Below, piece by piece: positions 25,909-35,088 of a stretch of DNA of 64,000 nucleotides. The stretch is from Clostridium sp. CF012 (GTDB lineage: Bacteria; Bacillota; Clostridia; Clostridiales; Clostridiaceae). The notes beneath the pieces were generated by a model. The model saw nothing but the letters and a program-made list of their open reading frames with translations, was not told the DNA's origin and did not search any database. The stretch covers positions 1 to 64,000 of the forward strand of contig NZ_JAHLEF010000008.1 of the NCBI RefSeq assembly GCF_018861755.1. The letters are read 5' to 3'. Both the position numbers and the translations under genes were made by a program. Position 1 is the first letter of the stretch; the number at the start of each line of letters is the position of its first letter.

Positions 25909-26847
25909 ATGTTTGAAGAACTTAACAGGGAACTTATAAATGTCAAAGAAAAACTATTGAGAAAAAAGAAATTTCAAAGTTCAGTTAACCAGACCAGGGA
26001 AGCATTGCAAAAGGAATTAGAAAGAAAGCTAGAGCTGGAAAACATTCTTAAAGATGAGGATAATGATGTTAAAAAACTTGAATCATTAAGTATTACTAGT
26101 ATATTTTATTCAATACTTGGGAGTAAACATCAACAGCTTGAAAAGGAGAGGCAAGAATTGCTTTCTGTCAGGCTAAAGTATGATGAGTGTTGCAAATCAG
26201 TTTTAGCATTAGAGAGTGAACTTGTATCTTATAAATCCTCATTAAACAGTCTACTTGGCGTAGATTGTGAATATGAAACTGTATTGAAGCACAAAGAAGA
26301 GTTTATACTGCAATTAAATGATGGTAATTCTCAAAAACTACTTCAACTTATAGAAACCCTAGCTGACCTTGAAGCACAGAGGAAAGAATTGAAGGAAGCA
26401 ATTGCATCAGGTGATGCTGTACAAATAGAACTTGGACATGTAATAAATTCTCTTGAAAGTGCTGAAGGCTGGGGAACATGGGATATATTAGGTGGAGGTT
26501 TACTTGCCACTGCGGCTAAGCACTCACATATTGATGAAGCTAAGGAATATGTACATCATACAAAAATTGCATTGATTCGATTCCAAAATGAATTATCCGA
26601 TGTGAATTTAATAATGAATATAGATATAAATATTGGGTCTTTCGAAACCTTTGCAGATTATTTTTTTGATGGTCTTATATCTGATTGGGTTGTACAATCA
26701 AGAATTCATGAATCATTAGACTGTGCACAGCGTGTTGCAAACAATGTAGACAGTGTAATAGGTTCACTGAAAGAAAAGTTAAATACTACAGGAAGCGACT
26801 TGCTTTCAACAGAAAAAAATATTAAATTTCTTGTTGAACAAGCATAA
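25909..26847 (+). CDS. Coiled-coil protein of unknown function
   Basis: 312 residues. Residues about 1-60 and 75-120 are long charged heptad-rich helices (KEKLLRKKKFQSSVNQTREA, LEKERQELLSVRLKYDE). The middle has another coiled segment (LADLEAQRKELKEAIASGD) and a short glycine-rich piece WDILGGGLLATAAKH that could be a membrane-touching hairpin. The C-terminal third is helical. It has no enzyme motif. AAAGGAAG precedes the ATG. I do not recognise a named family. Confidence 0.65.
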   Translation: MFEELNRELINVKEKLLRKKKFQSSVNQTREALQKELERKLELENILKDEDNDVKKLESLSITSIFYSILGSKHQQLEKERQELLSVRLKYDECCKSVLALESELVSYKSSLNSLLGVDCEYETVLKHKEEFILQLNDGNSQKLLQLIETLADLEAQRKELKEAIASGDAVQIELGHVINSLESAEGWGTWDILGGGLLATAAKHSHIDEAKEYVHHTKIALIRFQNELSDVNLIMNIDINIGSFETFADYFFDGLISDWVVQSRIHESLDCAQRVANNVDSVIGSLKEKLNTTGSDLLSTEKNIKFLVEQA

Positions 26848-26906
26848 ATGCAGCTTGAGAGCAATTATTATTTGTTTAATTTACGATATATGATTGGAGG
26901 ATGAAT

Positions 26907-27662
26907 ATGATATTTAAAGAATTTGGCAATAAAAATATGCCAGTTATTATTTTTATTCATGGGGGCGGATTGTCATGGTGGTCATGGAAAGCACAAATTG
27001 AAGCATTAAAAAAGGATTTTTATATTATTACCCCCATTATTGATGGGCATGGTGATGCTTGGGATACCACATTCGTAAGCATAAAGGAATCAGCTGAACA
27101 GGTTATTAAATACATAAAAGGAAATTATAATGGAAAAGTTTTCGCAATCTGTGGTCTTTCTATTGGTGCTCAAATTACTGTTGAAATATTATCCAAAGAA
27201 TCTGATATTACTGAAAATGCTGTTATAGAAAGTGCATTGGTTTATCCTATCAAAATGGCAATTGCACTAACTGTACCAATGTATAATATGTGCTATGGTT
27301 TAATTAAAAAAAGATGGTTTGCAAAATTACAGGCTAAAACATTGAATGTACCAGATGAATTATTTGAGAACTATTATAAGGAAAGTTCACGAATGACAAA
27401 AGAATCACTAATCAATTTTACTATAAGTAATGGGGATTATCCAATGCCGGAAGCTTTATGCAACACAAAAGCAAAAACATTAATATTAGTTGGTGAGAAA
27501 GAATTATCAGTAATGAAAAAATCTGCAAGGTTACTGCACGAAACCATTATCGGAAGCTTTTTAAAAGTAATTGAAAAAAGCGGACATGGCGAAATTAGTT
27601 TAATCTATCCAGACAAATACCTTAATCTGTTGCAACAGCTTTTTATAAATAATATTAAATGA
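26907..27662 (+). CDS. Alpha/beta hydrolase
   Basis: 251 residues from ATG 26907; GGAGG is too close to the ATG at 26901, so the second is preferred. The oxyanion motif is IFIHGGGLSWWSW, the nucleophile elbow CGLSIGAQ (serine near residue 93) and the late histidine KSGHGEISLIYPDKY. The GGG after HG and the tryptophan pair resemble carboxylesterase-like small hydrolases. Substrate unknown. Confidence 0.86.
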   Translation: MIFKEFGNKNMPVIIFIHGGGLSWWSWKAQIEALKKDFYIITPIIDGHGDAWDTTFVSIKESAEQVIKYIKGNYNGKVFAICGLSIGAQITVEILSKESDITENAVIESALVYPIKMAIALTVPMYNMCYGLIKKRWFAKLQAKTLNVPDELFENYYKESSRMTKESLINFTISNGDYPMPEALCNTKAKTLILVGEKELSVMKKSARLLHETIIGSFLKVIEKSGHGEISLIYPDKYLNLLQQLFINNIK

Positions 27663-27711
27663 GAACAATTGTCCTTTGTAATAACTAGCTCCCATATATC
27701 AAAATGATCAA

Positions 27712-27755
27712 GATTTTGACCATAGCAAGGGGCGTGGGCAACACGAAGCTTAGGT
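27712..27755 (+). repeat. Right half of an attC-like site
   Basis: GCAAGGGGCGTGGGCAACAC then GAAGCTTAGGT. The end matches 22481-22500 except that the box is CTTAGGT. It lies 35 bases before the epimerase gene. Confidence 0.45.
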
Positions 27756-27790
27756 GTAATCTTTTATTAAAGATGAAAGGAGAATAAAGC

Positions 27791-28735
27791 ATGAAAATTT
27801 TAGTCATGGGTGGAACCGAATTTGTAAGCAGTTCTTTAACGAAATATTTAATATCAAGAGGTTATATCGTGGATATATTTACAAGAGGAATTAAGCCTAC
27901 TAGCTATAGTGGAATTAGAAAGCATTTAAAAGGCGATAGAAAATCAATTGAAGATTTAAAACTAAATATCTCAAATGAAAGTTATGATTATATTTTTGAT
28001 ACATCAGCATATGTAAAGGAGGATGTGCAAAAATTAATTTCAACTTTAAATAAAGAAAATTTAAAAAGATATGTATTTTGTAGCTCAGGGGCTGTGTACA
28101 CACCTTCAGATAAGATAAATACAGAAGAATTTACACGAGGTGAAAATGTAAATTGGGGAAGCTATGGATTAGATAAAAAGAAAGCTGAAGACTATTTATT
28201 TGGACTATGGAAAGAAGAAAAATTTCCTATAACTATATTTAGACCAACTTACATATATGGAGAAGATAATAATTTATATAGAGAAACCTATTTATTTGAT
28301 AGGGTAACCAAAGGATTAGATGTTCCTATACCAGATGGGGATGAAGAAACACAATTTGTATATATAAGCGATTTGGTTAAAGTATTTGAAAGTGCTATAC
28401 ATACAGATAAAACAGTAGGACAAGCATACAATGTAACCAATAGCGAGACAGTAACTTGGCAACAGTTAGTTGAAACAACTATGAAGGTAGTGAATAGAAA
28501 AGTAAATATAATAAAGGTTGATAGTGAAAAAGTAAATATAAGTATAAGAGATTATTTTCCTTTTAGAAATGTCACATATCTCTTAGATACAAAAAAAGCT
28601 GAAGAAGATGGGTTATATATGCCACAAATTGATTTATTTGAGGGATTAGAACTAGCATATAAATGGTATTGTAATGCTAAGCCAGAAGTAAAGGATGAAA
28701 AAATGAATAAAATTGATTTAGTATTAGAGATATAA
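27791..28735 (+). CDS. NAD-dependent epimerase/dehydratase family protein
   Basis: 314 residues of the extended short-chain dehydrogenase type. N-terminal VMGGTEFVSSSLTKYL is the dinucleotide-binding glycine motif. CSSGAVYTPSD, then YGLDKKKAED (YxxxK) and FRPTYIYGEDNN follow. Such proteins act on nucleotide sugars or resemble the chloroplast CSP41-type RNA-binding branch, to which GGTEFVSSSL and the later arrangement lean. AAAGGAG precedes the ATG. Confidence 0.87.
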   Translation: MKILVMGGTEFVSSSLTKYLISRGYIVDIFTRGIKPTSYSGIRKHLKGDRKSIEDLKLNISNESYDYIFDTSAYVKEDVQKLISTLNKENLKRYVFCSSGAVYTPSDKINTEEFTRGENVNWGSYGLDKKKAEDYLFGLWKEEKFPITIFRPTYIYGEDNNLYRETYLFDRVTKGLDVPIPDGDEETQFVYISDLVKVFESAIHTDKTVGQAYNVTNSETVTWQQLVETTMKVVNRKVNIIKVDSEKVNISIRDYFPFRNVTYLLDTKKAEEDGLYMPQIDLFEGLELAYKWYCNAKPEVKDEKMNKIDLVLEI

Positions 28736-28787
28736 AGAAGACTACACTTAGTGGAAATCTTATTGAAAATTTGAGTAGAGGTGTTGT

Positions 28788-29273
28788 ATGGAAATAACGA
28801 TAGTAAAAGGAAGTATGGATTATATAGTTGATTGTGAAGATTCATTATTAAATTCTGAACTAGGAATAAGATATTTTTCAGAAAAAGGAAGTGCTAGAAA
28901 GGCGTTAGAAGATGGGTTTAAGAAGGATGAGATATATGTTGCCCTAGATATTAATCACAATTGTAAGGGTTTCATATGGTTTATTTTAAAGGCAGCATTT
29001 CATTCATTTCCATACCTTCACATTATTGCAGTCAAGAAAGAAAATCGTAAACTTGGAATAGGGAAAAAACTATTAGAATTCTTTGAGAATATTTGCTTTA
29101 TTGACTATACAAAACTATTTTTAGTAGTTGGAGATTTTAATCACCATGCCAAAGTGTTGTATGAAAAGATTGGATACATAGAAGTTGGTATTTTACCAGG
29201 TTTGTATAGAGAAGGGATAAATGAATATTTGATGATGAAAATAAGAGATGAGGAAAAATCTTATTTAAAATGA
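28788..29273 (+). CDS. GNAT family N-acetyltransferase (intact parent of the fragment at 4584)
   Basis: 161 residues. YVALDINHNCKGFIWFIL, FPYLHIIAVKKENRKLGIGK with the acetyl-CoA loop (about 88-96), and the terminal HHAKVLYEKIGY. AGAGGTG precedes the ATG. A truncated near-identical copy lies at 4584-4934. It is followed by a short region with a left half-site (YATAACAAAATATTG at 29312-29329) and no right half. Confidence 0.88.
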   Translation: MEITIVKGSMDYIVDCEDSLLNSELGIRYFSEKGSARKALEDGFKKDEIYVALDINHNCKGFIWFILKAAFHSFPYLHIIAVKKENRKLGIGKKLLEFFENICFIDYTKLFLVVGDFNHHAKVLYEKIGYIEVGILPGLYREGINEYLMMKIRDEEKSYLK

Positions 29274-29367
29274 AAAAGAAACAAAAACAGCCCCGCGAAA
29301 GGTTTTTAACTGCATATAACAAAATATTGTATATTTATAATTATCAATGAGAGGTGAAAAGTATTTT

Positions 29368-30141
29368 ATGAGAATTGCAGTAGTTGCTGATATACATAGT
29401 AACCATATTGCTTTTGAAGCAGTATTAAAGGATATAAATAATAGAGATATAGATATGATTTTTTTTCTAGGTGATTATATTTTTGGAGGTTATGGATCAA
29501 ATGAAACTGTTGATTTGTTAATGCATTACCAAAAGCAAAGTAAAAAACATTTAATTATATCAGGTAATATTGATGAATTCATAGCTCCAATAGAAGAAAA
29601 TGCTGATTGGATATATCCGGTAAATAAACAAATATACAACGAACTAGGTACAGAACGTGTATCATATTTGAAGGCTCTTCCATCAAATGTTTTAGTTGAA
29701 GAGGAAGGAATCTCTATGTATTTGTGCCATAATCCATCAGATATTGAAGTCTTTACAGTAGTTGATAGTTTAAAAAGAGAAAATAATATTCCTAATATAA
29801 GAGGGCTTGCTGAGGTTGCCATGGGTATGGAAAGTGATGTTTGTATTTTTGGGCATTATCATTTGTTTATGGATGAAGAAGTAAATGGGAAAAGGTTTAT
29901 ATGTCCTAGCTCTGTAGGAATGCCATTTAATGGAGACCCAAGAGCACAGTATATTATATTAGATATTTTTGAAGGTAATATAACAACATCAAGGCAGTAT
30001 GTTGAATATGACAGACTAAAACTAGTAGAAGGCTTTGATAAAAAGGGGTATTTTGAGAAAGATGGCAATTGGTCGATGAATATGGTTACTACTATATTAA
30101 CAGCACATAATTATATTGGTACACAAGATCTTAGGAAGTAA
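29368..30141 (+). CDS. Calcineurin-like metallophosphoesterase
   Basis: 257 residues from ATG 29368, spaced correctly from AGAGGTG (the ATG at 29347 overlaps the binding site). Metal motifs: ADIHSN (DxH), LGDYIFGG (GDxxxxG), GNIDE (usual GNHD/E with the histidine replaced) and FGHYH (GHxH). This is the YfcE/MJ0936-like branch of cyclic-nucleotide or general phosphodiesterases. It is one of three in the window (also 44508 and 55106), each with a different loop between motifs. Confidence 0.87.
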   Translation: MRIAVVADIHSNHIAFEAVLKDINNRDIDMIFFLGDYIFGGYGSNETVDLLMHYQKQSKKHLIISGNIDEFIAPIEENADWIYPVNKQIYNELGTERVSYLKALPSNVLVEEEGISMYLCHNPSDIEVFTVVDSLKRENNIPNIRGLAEVAMGMESDVCIFGHYHLFMDEEVNGKRFICPSSVGMPFNGDPRAQYIILDIFEGNITTSRQYVEYDRLKLVEGFDKKGYFEKDGNWSMNMVTTILTAHNYIGTQDLRK

Positions 30142-30226
30142 GGTTAGTAGAATTAATTAGTCCATACAAAAGGTTATATGACATAGACCTTCTGGTTTCT
30201 ATGTACTAAAAAAAGGAATTGATATT

Positions 30227-30856
30227 ATGAATTTAATATATGGAACCTATAATCCATCTAAGTTAGAAAGCATGATAAAGATCCTGGGCGGATTGAATAT
30301 TACTATTACTGATCTCGGAACTCTCGATATGGAATTAAAAGAGGCTGAAGAAACAGGGAAAGATCCATTATCAAATGCAACCCAAAAGGCCAGATCTTAT
30401 TTTGAACAGATTAAACAACCCATATTTTCTTGTGATACTGGATTATATTTTGAAGGGGTTGATGAAAAAGACCAACCCGGTGTACTTATAAAAAGAATTC
30501 ATGGAAAGAATTTGACTTATATAGAGATGCTCAGTTACTATAGCAATTTAGCAACAAAATATGGTGGGAAGTTAATTGCATATTATAAGAACTCCATATG
30601 TTTGGTAATGGATGAGAATAATATTTATAAATATGAGGGCGAAGATATATATTCTGAAAAATTTTATATTGTAGACAAACCACATAAAAAATATAGAGAA
30701 GGTTTTCCGTTAGATTCATTATCTGTAGAGATAGAAAGCATGAAATATTATTATGATTTAGAGGGTAGTGAGAGTGAAAATTTAGGAGTTATTTATGGAT
30801 TTAGAAATTTTTTTATTAAAAGTCTATCTGATTATTTAAATATTAATTCGTTTTAA
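30227..30856 (+). CDS. Ham1/RdgB-like non-canonical purine NTP pyrophosphatase
   Basis: 209 residues. IYGTYNPSKLESM corresponds to the T/SxNxxK entry motif, FSCDTGLYFEGV to the DDSGL catalytic motif, and GFPLDSLSVE lies near the later substrate region. Canonical members remove dITP/XTP from nucleotide pools. The changes in the second motif (CDT for DDS) make the exact substrate uncertain, but the fold assignment is good. AAAAAAGGAAT precedes the ATG. Confidence 0.75.
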   Translation: MNLIYGTYNPSKLESMIKILGGLNITITDLGTLDMELKEAEETGKDPLSNATQKARSYFEQIKQPIFSCDTGLYFEGVDEKDQPGVLIKRIHGKNLTYIEMLSYYSNLATKYGGKLIAYYKNSICLVMDENNIYKYEGEDIYSEKFYIVDKPHKKYREGFPLDSLSVEIESMKYYYDLEGSESENLGVIYGFRNFFIKSLSDYLNINSF

Positions 30857-30886
30857 GTTTGTTGAAAACTAACAAAGTTCTATGTA

Positions 30887-31010
30887 CTATAACAAAATAT
30901 TGCATCTACCTTTGCTGGTTGAACATTTTATATAGCGCTATGTAAATTTATTACTTATTAGTGGTCATGCATATACCCAATTGGATAAAGTAAGGGAGAG
31001 ACAAATTAAA
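30887..31010 (+). repeat. attC-like site, decayed long form
   Basis: CTATAACAAAATATTGCATC opens it, with arms CTACC/GGTTG, then TATATAGCGCTATGTAAAT and TTACTTATTAG in place of TATAAT. The promoter hexamer is lost and no right box is seen. The rest of the gap (to 31125) holds nothing recognised. Confidence 0.5.
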
Positions 31011-31125
31011 ATATTTAATACACATGATTTTGAAACCCATGGTGTTCCTGAATGGTACTTAAGCATCTGAGCTTGGTATTATGTGGTGAATTTATTAAAA
31101 TGCTAATACATTTGGAGGATAACAA

Positions 31126-31511
31126 ATGTTATATAAAGAAGATATAATTAAAATACTTAAGTATATGGACTTGCCTTTAAGCGAATATTGGATAACCTCT
31201 GGTGCAGGATTAGTACTTCATGGAGTTAAAGAAAGAACAAATGACATTGATCTAGGGTGCACCACTAATTTAATTGAGTATTTTCTGAAAAAAGGTTGTA
31301 AGTACAGAGTGACGGAAGATAATTCAAGAATTATGGAAATAAACGATAAATAGAAATACTAGAAAATTGGTTTGTTGATGAAATAGAATTCATTGATGCA
31401 TTACCTGTAGGTACTTTAGAAAGCATTAAAAAGCAAAAATCAGAGTTAGGAAGAGAAAAAGATATAAACGATATAAAAATGATAGAAAAATATATCGAAA
31501 GCAAAAATTAG
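31126..31511 (+). pseudogene. Nucleotidyltransferase-like protein, frameshifted
   Basis: The first frame starts at ATG 31126 (TGGAGG upstream) and has SGAGLVLHGVKERTNDIDLG, a GS-like plus DxD nucleotidyltransferase core. It meets TAG at 31351. After a one-base shift near 31345 the frame continues EILENWFVDEIEFIDALPV and KDINDIKMIEKYI to TAG 31509-31511, the expected C-terminus. It resembles DUF6036/AbiEii-type nucleotidyltransferases. Only one lesion is seen. Confidence 0.65.
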
Positions 31512-31589
31512 TGAATATTATTCTTTATATAAAATTGTAATGCCATTTAATTCATTTGACTTTACCACAGTTCGTGAAAGGGGTGTACT

Positions 31590-32543
31590 ATGGAAGAGAA
31601 ATTTATTAAGGCACTAGAAAGTAACGATTTAGATGAAATGAGAAAAATACCAAAAGGAGATTTGCATAACCATAGCACAAGAGGTGGCAATAAAAGATAT
31701 ATCGAAGAATGGGCAGGCGTAAGTATACCTAAATGTCCCAAACTTAAGGATCTTAATGACATGAATACCTGGAATGCACAATATATTAAACCATTAGTTA
31801 TAGGCACTTTGGGCTTTGAAAAGCGAATAGAAGCAGCTTTTATGCAGGCTAAGATGGATGGCGTAACGGTACTTCATATGAGTGTCGGTTTTGGGGAAGC
31901 AGTTTGGTATGATAACTCTGTAGATGATTTGGTACAAGCATTAAAAAGAATTCATCAAAGATTTGCTCCAGAGGTTCTTTTTATACCAGAAATCGCATTG
32001 AGCTCATTTACACCTATTGATGAAATGAATGAAGGGTTAGAACAATTTTTATCTCAGGATTATTTTAAATCTATTGATATGTTTGGAGATGAATTTGCTA
32101 TACCAACTTTTAAAAAAGTATTTAGAAAAGCTAAAGAAAAAGGATTAATCTTAAAAGCGCACGTGGGTGAATTTGGAACTGCTGAATTAATTAGAGAGGC
32201 AGTAGAAGAATTAGAACTTGACCAGGTACAGCATGGAATAGCTGCCGCAAATTCTCAGAGTATAATGAGATGGTTATGTGATAATAAAATACAGCTTAAT
32301 GTATGTCCGACAAGTAATATTTTACTTAGTAGAGTAGAAAGTTATAAAGTTCACCCTATTAGAAAACTTTATGATAATGGCATTAAAGTAACTATAAATA
32401 CTGATGATATGCTTATTTTTGATCAAAGTGTTTCTCAGGAATTTTTTAACCTTTATAATGCTGGTTTGTTTAATGCAAATGAACTAAATGAAATAAGAGA
32501 AAATTCACTAAATTTAATTAGGGGGAAGGGACAATATGGATAG
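31590..32543 (+). CDS. Adenosine deaminase-like amidohydrolase
   Basis: 317 residues with a full metal set: DLHNH (His26, His28), LKAHVGEFG (His plus catalytic Glu), VQHGIAAAN (His) and NTDDMLIF (Asp pair). Canonical adenosine deaminase has SLDDP-type ending motifs, and DM here places it in a sister branch of unproven specificity. AAAGGGGTG precedes the ATG. Its stop overlaps the start of the next HD gene by eight bases, so the two are translationally coupled and probably act together. Related copies lie at 16058 (broken) and 61691. Confidence 0.87.
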   Translation: MEEKFIKALESNDLDEMRKIPKGDLHNHSTRGGNKRYIEEWAGVSIPKCPKLKDLNDMNTWNAQYIKPLVIGTLGFEKRIEAAFMQAKMDGVTVLHMSVGFGEAVWYDNSVDDLVQALKRIHQRFAPEVLFIPEIALSSFTPIDEMNEGLEQFLSQDYFKSIDMFGDEFAIPTFKKVFRKAKEKGLILKAHVGEFGTAELIREAVEELELDQVQHGIAAANSQSIMRWLCDNKIQLNVCPTSNILLSRVESYKVHPIRKLYDNGIKVTINTDDMLIFDQSVSQEFFNLYNAGLFNANELNEIRENSLNLIRGKGQYG

Positions 32544-33006
32544 ATTAGAAATGGTTCGAGATATTGTTGATGAAATTTTAAGACAACAACTCAATAAGGA
32601 AAAAAGTCGCTGTGGCTTTGTTCATCTTTACGGAGTAGCTTCTCTTTGTGGCTTACTAGCACTTAAAAGAAATTTAAATTCAGAATTATGTTCAATTGCA
32701 GGGATGTTGCATGATATTTCAAGTTATAAAACAGGAGATTATGTTGATCATGCAAAATTAAGTTCTGATGAGACAAAAGGAATAATGGGCGAACTGTGTT
32801 GTTTTACTGAAGAAGAGATAGCAATAATTTGTGAAATGATTTTAAATCATAGTGATAAGCAAACTATTAATGGTATTTATAGTGAATTGTTAAAAGATGC
32901 AGATGTTCTACAACATTACCTTTATAATACCTCATTTGAAATAAATGATCATGAGAGAAAAAGGTTAACAAGAATAATTGAAGAATTGGGAAGTAGTATA
33001 GAATAA
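32536..33006 (+). CDS. HD domain phosphohydrolase
   Basis: 156 residues. FVHLYGVASLCGLLAL, GMLHDISSY (the HD pair), DHAKLSSDE and a late aspartate in LLKDADVLQHYLYN are the usual HD metal ligands. It starts inside the end of the amidohydrolase gene (eight-base overlap, AGGGGGAAGGG upstream), so the pair forms one two-gene unit. A joint role in nucleoside or nucleotide turnover is a reasonable inference. Confidence 0.85.
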   Translation: MDRLEMVRDIVDEILRQQLNKEKSRCGFVHLYGVASLCGLLALKRNLNSELCSIAGMLHDISSYKTGDYVDHAKLSSDETKGIMGELCCFTEEEIAIICEMILNHSDKQTINGIYSELLKDADVLQHYLYNTSFEINDHERKRLTRIIEELGSSIE

Positions 33007-33089
33007 TAAAATTAAGATTAATTAAATGCAAGGCAAAACTAATCATACTATTATTATCCAGGATTGTTTAGCATATTGCCACACTGGAA

Positions 33090-33299
33090 CTTTATGTTAA
33101 TACAATATTTAGAGGTCGGGGAATAGCTAAAGAACTAATGAATCAATTAGAATTGTTTACAAAGAAATTAGGATTTAAAGATTTATATTTAAGAACAGAT
33201 CATACAGCAGATTATTATAAAAAACTAAGTTAGGGATATTTTTTTGAAACAAAAGACGAATTTGGAATAAGTACAGAAGTTTTTAAGAAAGATTTATAG
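33090..33299 (+). pseudogene. 3' remnant of the GNAT gene type at 45628-46086
   Basis: LYVNTIFRGRGIAKELMNQL and LFTKKLGFKDLYLRTDHTAD match the C-terminal half of the protein at 45628-46086 almost residue for residue. A TAG interrupts after YYKKLS, then the tail TKDEFGISTEVFKKDL follows to 33299. The N-terminal half and start are missing. Confidence 0.75.
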
Positions 33300-33344
33300 A
33301 ACTTATTTGGCGAATTTAACGACTATCAAGTCTAATTGGTATAA

Positions 33345-33420
33345 GCATCACATAACAAAAATTCTTCATTTAGCTTGGATTGAAAAGGCATCAATGCAAA
33401 TAAATTTATGGGGGAATAAT
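33345..33420 (+). repeat. Left part of an attC-like site, diverged
   Basis: CACATAACAAAAATTCTTC, then AGCTTGGATTG as a left arm, then AAATAAATTTATGGGGG running into the ribosome binding site of the next gene. The promoter block and right half are missing. Confidence 0.4.
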
Positions 33421-33422
33421 TT

Positions 33423-34190
33423 ATGAATTCAAAATATATTATATCAGCCGATGGTGCTAAAATTGCATACAATGTTTTTGGAAAAGGCTTGCCACTTGTA
33501 CTAGTTCATGGTATGGGATCAAATAAAGAAATGTGGGTTGATAGAGGTTGGATAGAAATCTTTAAGAACTATTTTACTGTCATTACAATTGATATAAGGG
33601 GTAATGGAGAAAGTGACAAATCATATAACCCAAATTTTTATTCAGCAAATAATATACTAGAAGACATTAATATCGTTGTCAATGAATGTGGATTTAATGA
33701 GTATAGCTATTTCGGGCATTCATATGGTGCAACTATTGGTTTACAATTATGTAAACGAAATAAAAATATAAAAAAAGTTGTATGTGGTGGTAGTATTTTT
33801 GGCAATAAATTTTTCAAGGAAATAGTACCGGAATGGATTAATGAATATGAGAGCTTGCATTTAAAAAAGAAAAATAATATGCTAGATCAACAAAATCTAT
33901 CGAAAGATGATGTAGAATGGATAGAAAAAACTGATTTTAACTTAGCAATTGCTCAACTTAAAGCATGGGCTAATTGGGAAGGCATTGAAGTTAAGGATAT
34001 TAAAACAAGTTTAGCAGTGTATTCAGGAACTGAAGACAATCCACAAGTTTTAGAGAATTTAAAAACTAATGAAATTGAAATAAGGAAAAACGATATTGCT
34101 TTAAAAATATTTGATAAGCTTAACCATTCTGATTTAGTAGGCAAAGCAGATATTGTATCACCTTGGGTTTTAGATTTTTTGTTAAAATGA
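33423..34190 (+). CDS. Alpha/beta hydrolase
   Basis: 255 residues. VLVHGMGSNKEMW (oxyanion), DIRGNGESDKSY, the nucleophile elbow FGHSYGATIG (serine near residue 102) and the final histidine in DKLNHSDLVGKADI. The catalytic set is complete. GGGGG precedes the ATG. The next gene (GNAT) follows only 22 bases after the stop with no site between, so these two may share one cassette. Confidence 0.87.
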   Translation: MNSKYIISADGAKIAYNVFGKGLPLVLVHGMGSNKEMWVDRGWIEIFKNYFTVITIDIRGNGESDKSYNPNFYSANNILEDINIVVNECGFNEYSYFGHSYGATIGLQLCKRNKNIKKVVCGGSIFGNKFFKEIVPEWINEYESLHLKKKNNMLDQQNLSKDDVEWIEKTDFNLAIAQLKAWANWEGIEVKDIKTSLAVYSGTEDNPQVLENLKTNEIEIRKNDIALKIFDKLNHSDLVGKADIVSPWVLDFLLK

Positions 34191-34212
34191 AAAATAAAAG
34201 GGAGTGATGCAA

Positions 34213-34674
34213 ATGAATTACATACTTGCTGCTATAGGGTATGAAGCAAGTGAATTAAGTAGGATAGCAATTAAATCGGAGTCATATTGGGGCTATGATT
34301 ATGATTTTATGGATAAATTCAAGGTTATTTACGAAGTAACTGAGGAATTTATCAGAAAAAATCCAACATTTATCATTTATGAAAATGATAAAATTGTAGG
34401 ATTTTATACTATTTTAATTAAACCGGAAGGAAATTCAATAGAGTATTTTTATATTGAACCTCAATGTATAGGAAAAGGTTATGGAAAAAAGATGTGGGAC
34501 CATTTAGCAAATTATTGTAAAGCACATAGTATAAAGGATTTTACACTAGTAACTAGTCCACAAGCTAAAGAGTTTTATGAAAAAATGGGAGCTATACAAA
34601 TAGGCGAAGTCGAATCTACTTTAAAAAAGGGAAGAAAAATTCCAAAACTCAAGTGTAACTTATCAGATATTTAA
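34213..34674 (+). CDS. GNAT family N-acetyltransferase
   Basis: 153 residues from ATG 34213 (AGGGAG eight bases upstream; the GTG and ATG just before are too close). SESYWGYDYDFMDKF, GFYTILIKPEGNSIEYFYIE, the loop CIGKGYGKKMWDHL (about 88-101), then SPQAKEFYEKMGA. This type is common in Clostridia and its acceptor is unknown. It probably shares a cassette with the preceding hydrolase. Confidence 0.86.
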   Translation: MNYILAAIGYEASELSRIAIKSESYWGYDYDFMDKFKVIYEVTEEFIRKNPTFIIYENDKIVGFYTILIKPEGNSIEYFYIEPQCIGKGYGKKMWDHLANYCKAHSIKDFTLVTSPQAKEFYEKMGAIQIGEVESTLKKGRKIPKLKCNLSDI

Positions 34675-34714
34675 TTCAGCTATCTAAATACGTGTGGTAC
34701 TTACTTCAGCGGGT

Positions 34715-34765
34715 AGTAGTCAACAGAACAAATTGTTGCAGTCCGCGTTGGGTTGTATCAGAACT
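34715..34765 (+). repeat. Left part of an attC-like site
   Basis: GAACAAATTGTTGCAGTCCG and CGTTGGGTTG resemble the left end and arm (AACAAAATGTTGCAGTCCGC at 17144-17163). The insulator block and right half are absent and the next gene's ribosome binding site follows within 30 bases. Confidence 0.4.
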
Positions 34766-34791
34766 ATAGAAAATTGAGGAGGCAAAAAATT

Positions 34792-35052
34792 ATGCCAAAA
34801 GTAAAGCTAACCATAAAAGAAAGTGAATGTAGGTGCGGTTATTACAATAAGGGTAATAGTTTTATTGTTGATAATATATGTCCACCTATTTGTCATGAAC
34901 TTTGGAATAGCATTTATCCAAGTGTGTATGCTCTTCTAAATGGTGCTACATTAGACTGTGGCGATTGTAAAGATACAAAATTTGAAATGAAATGTCCTGA
35001 TAATGGTAGGGTTGTTATTTGTGGAGAAATAGAAGGGAAGGGAGATAAGTAA
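34792..35052 (+). CDS. TIGR04076 family protein
   Basis: 86 residues from ATG 34792 (GAGGAGG upstream). Cysteines occur at the family positions: ECRCGYYNKGNSF, ICPPICHELWNSIYPSVYAL, then LDCGDCKD and a C-terminal MKCPDNGRVVICGEIEG. Cysteine-rich TIGR04076 proteins are small, cytoplasmic and of unknown function. The spacing of CxC and CxxC pairs suggests metal binding. Confidence 0.75.
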   Translation: MPKVKLTIKESECRCGYYNKGNSFIVDNICPPICHELWNSIYPSVYALLNGATLDCGDCKDTKFEMKCPDNGRVVICGEIEGKGDK

Positions 35053-35088
35053 TTATCTTCTTATCATTAAATTTTCGGGAGGGAAAAG

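Noticed and set aside
29526-29822. Minus-strand frame of 98 codons in the metallophosphoesterase gene
   Set aside because: The + strand gene is complete with all metal motifs; the minus frame is its shadow.
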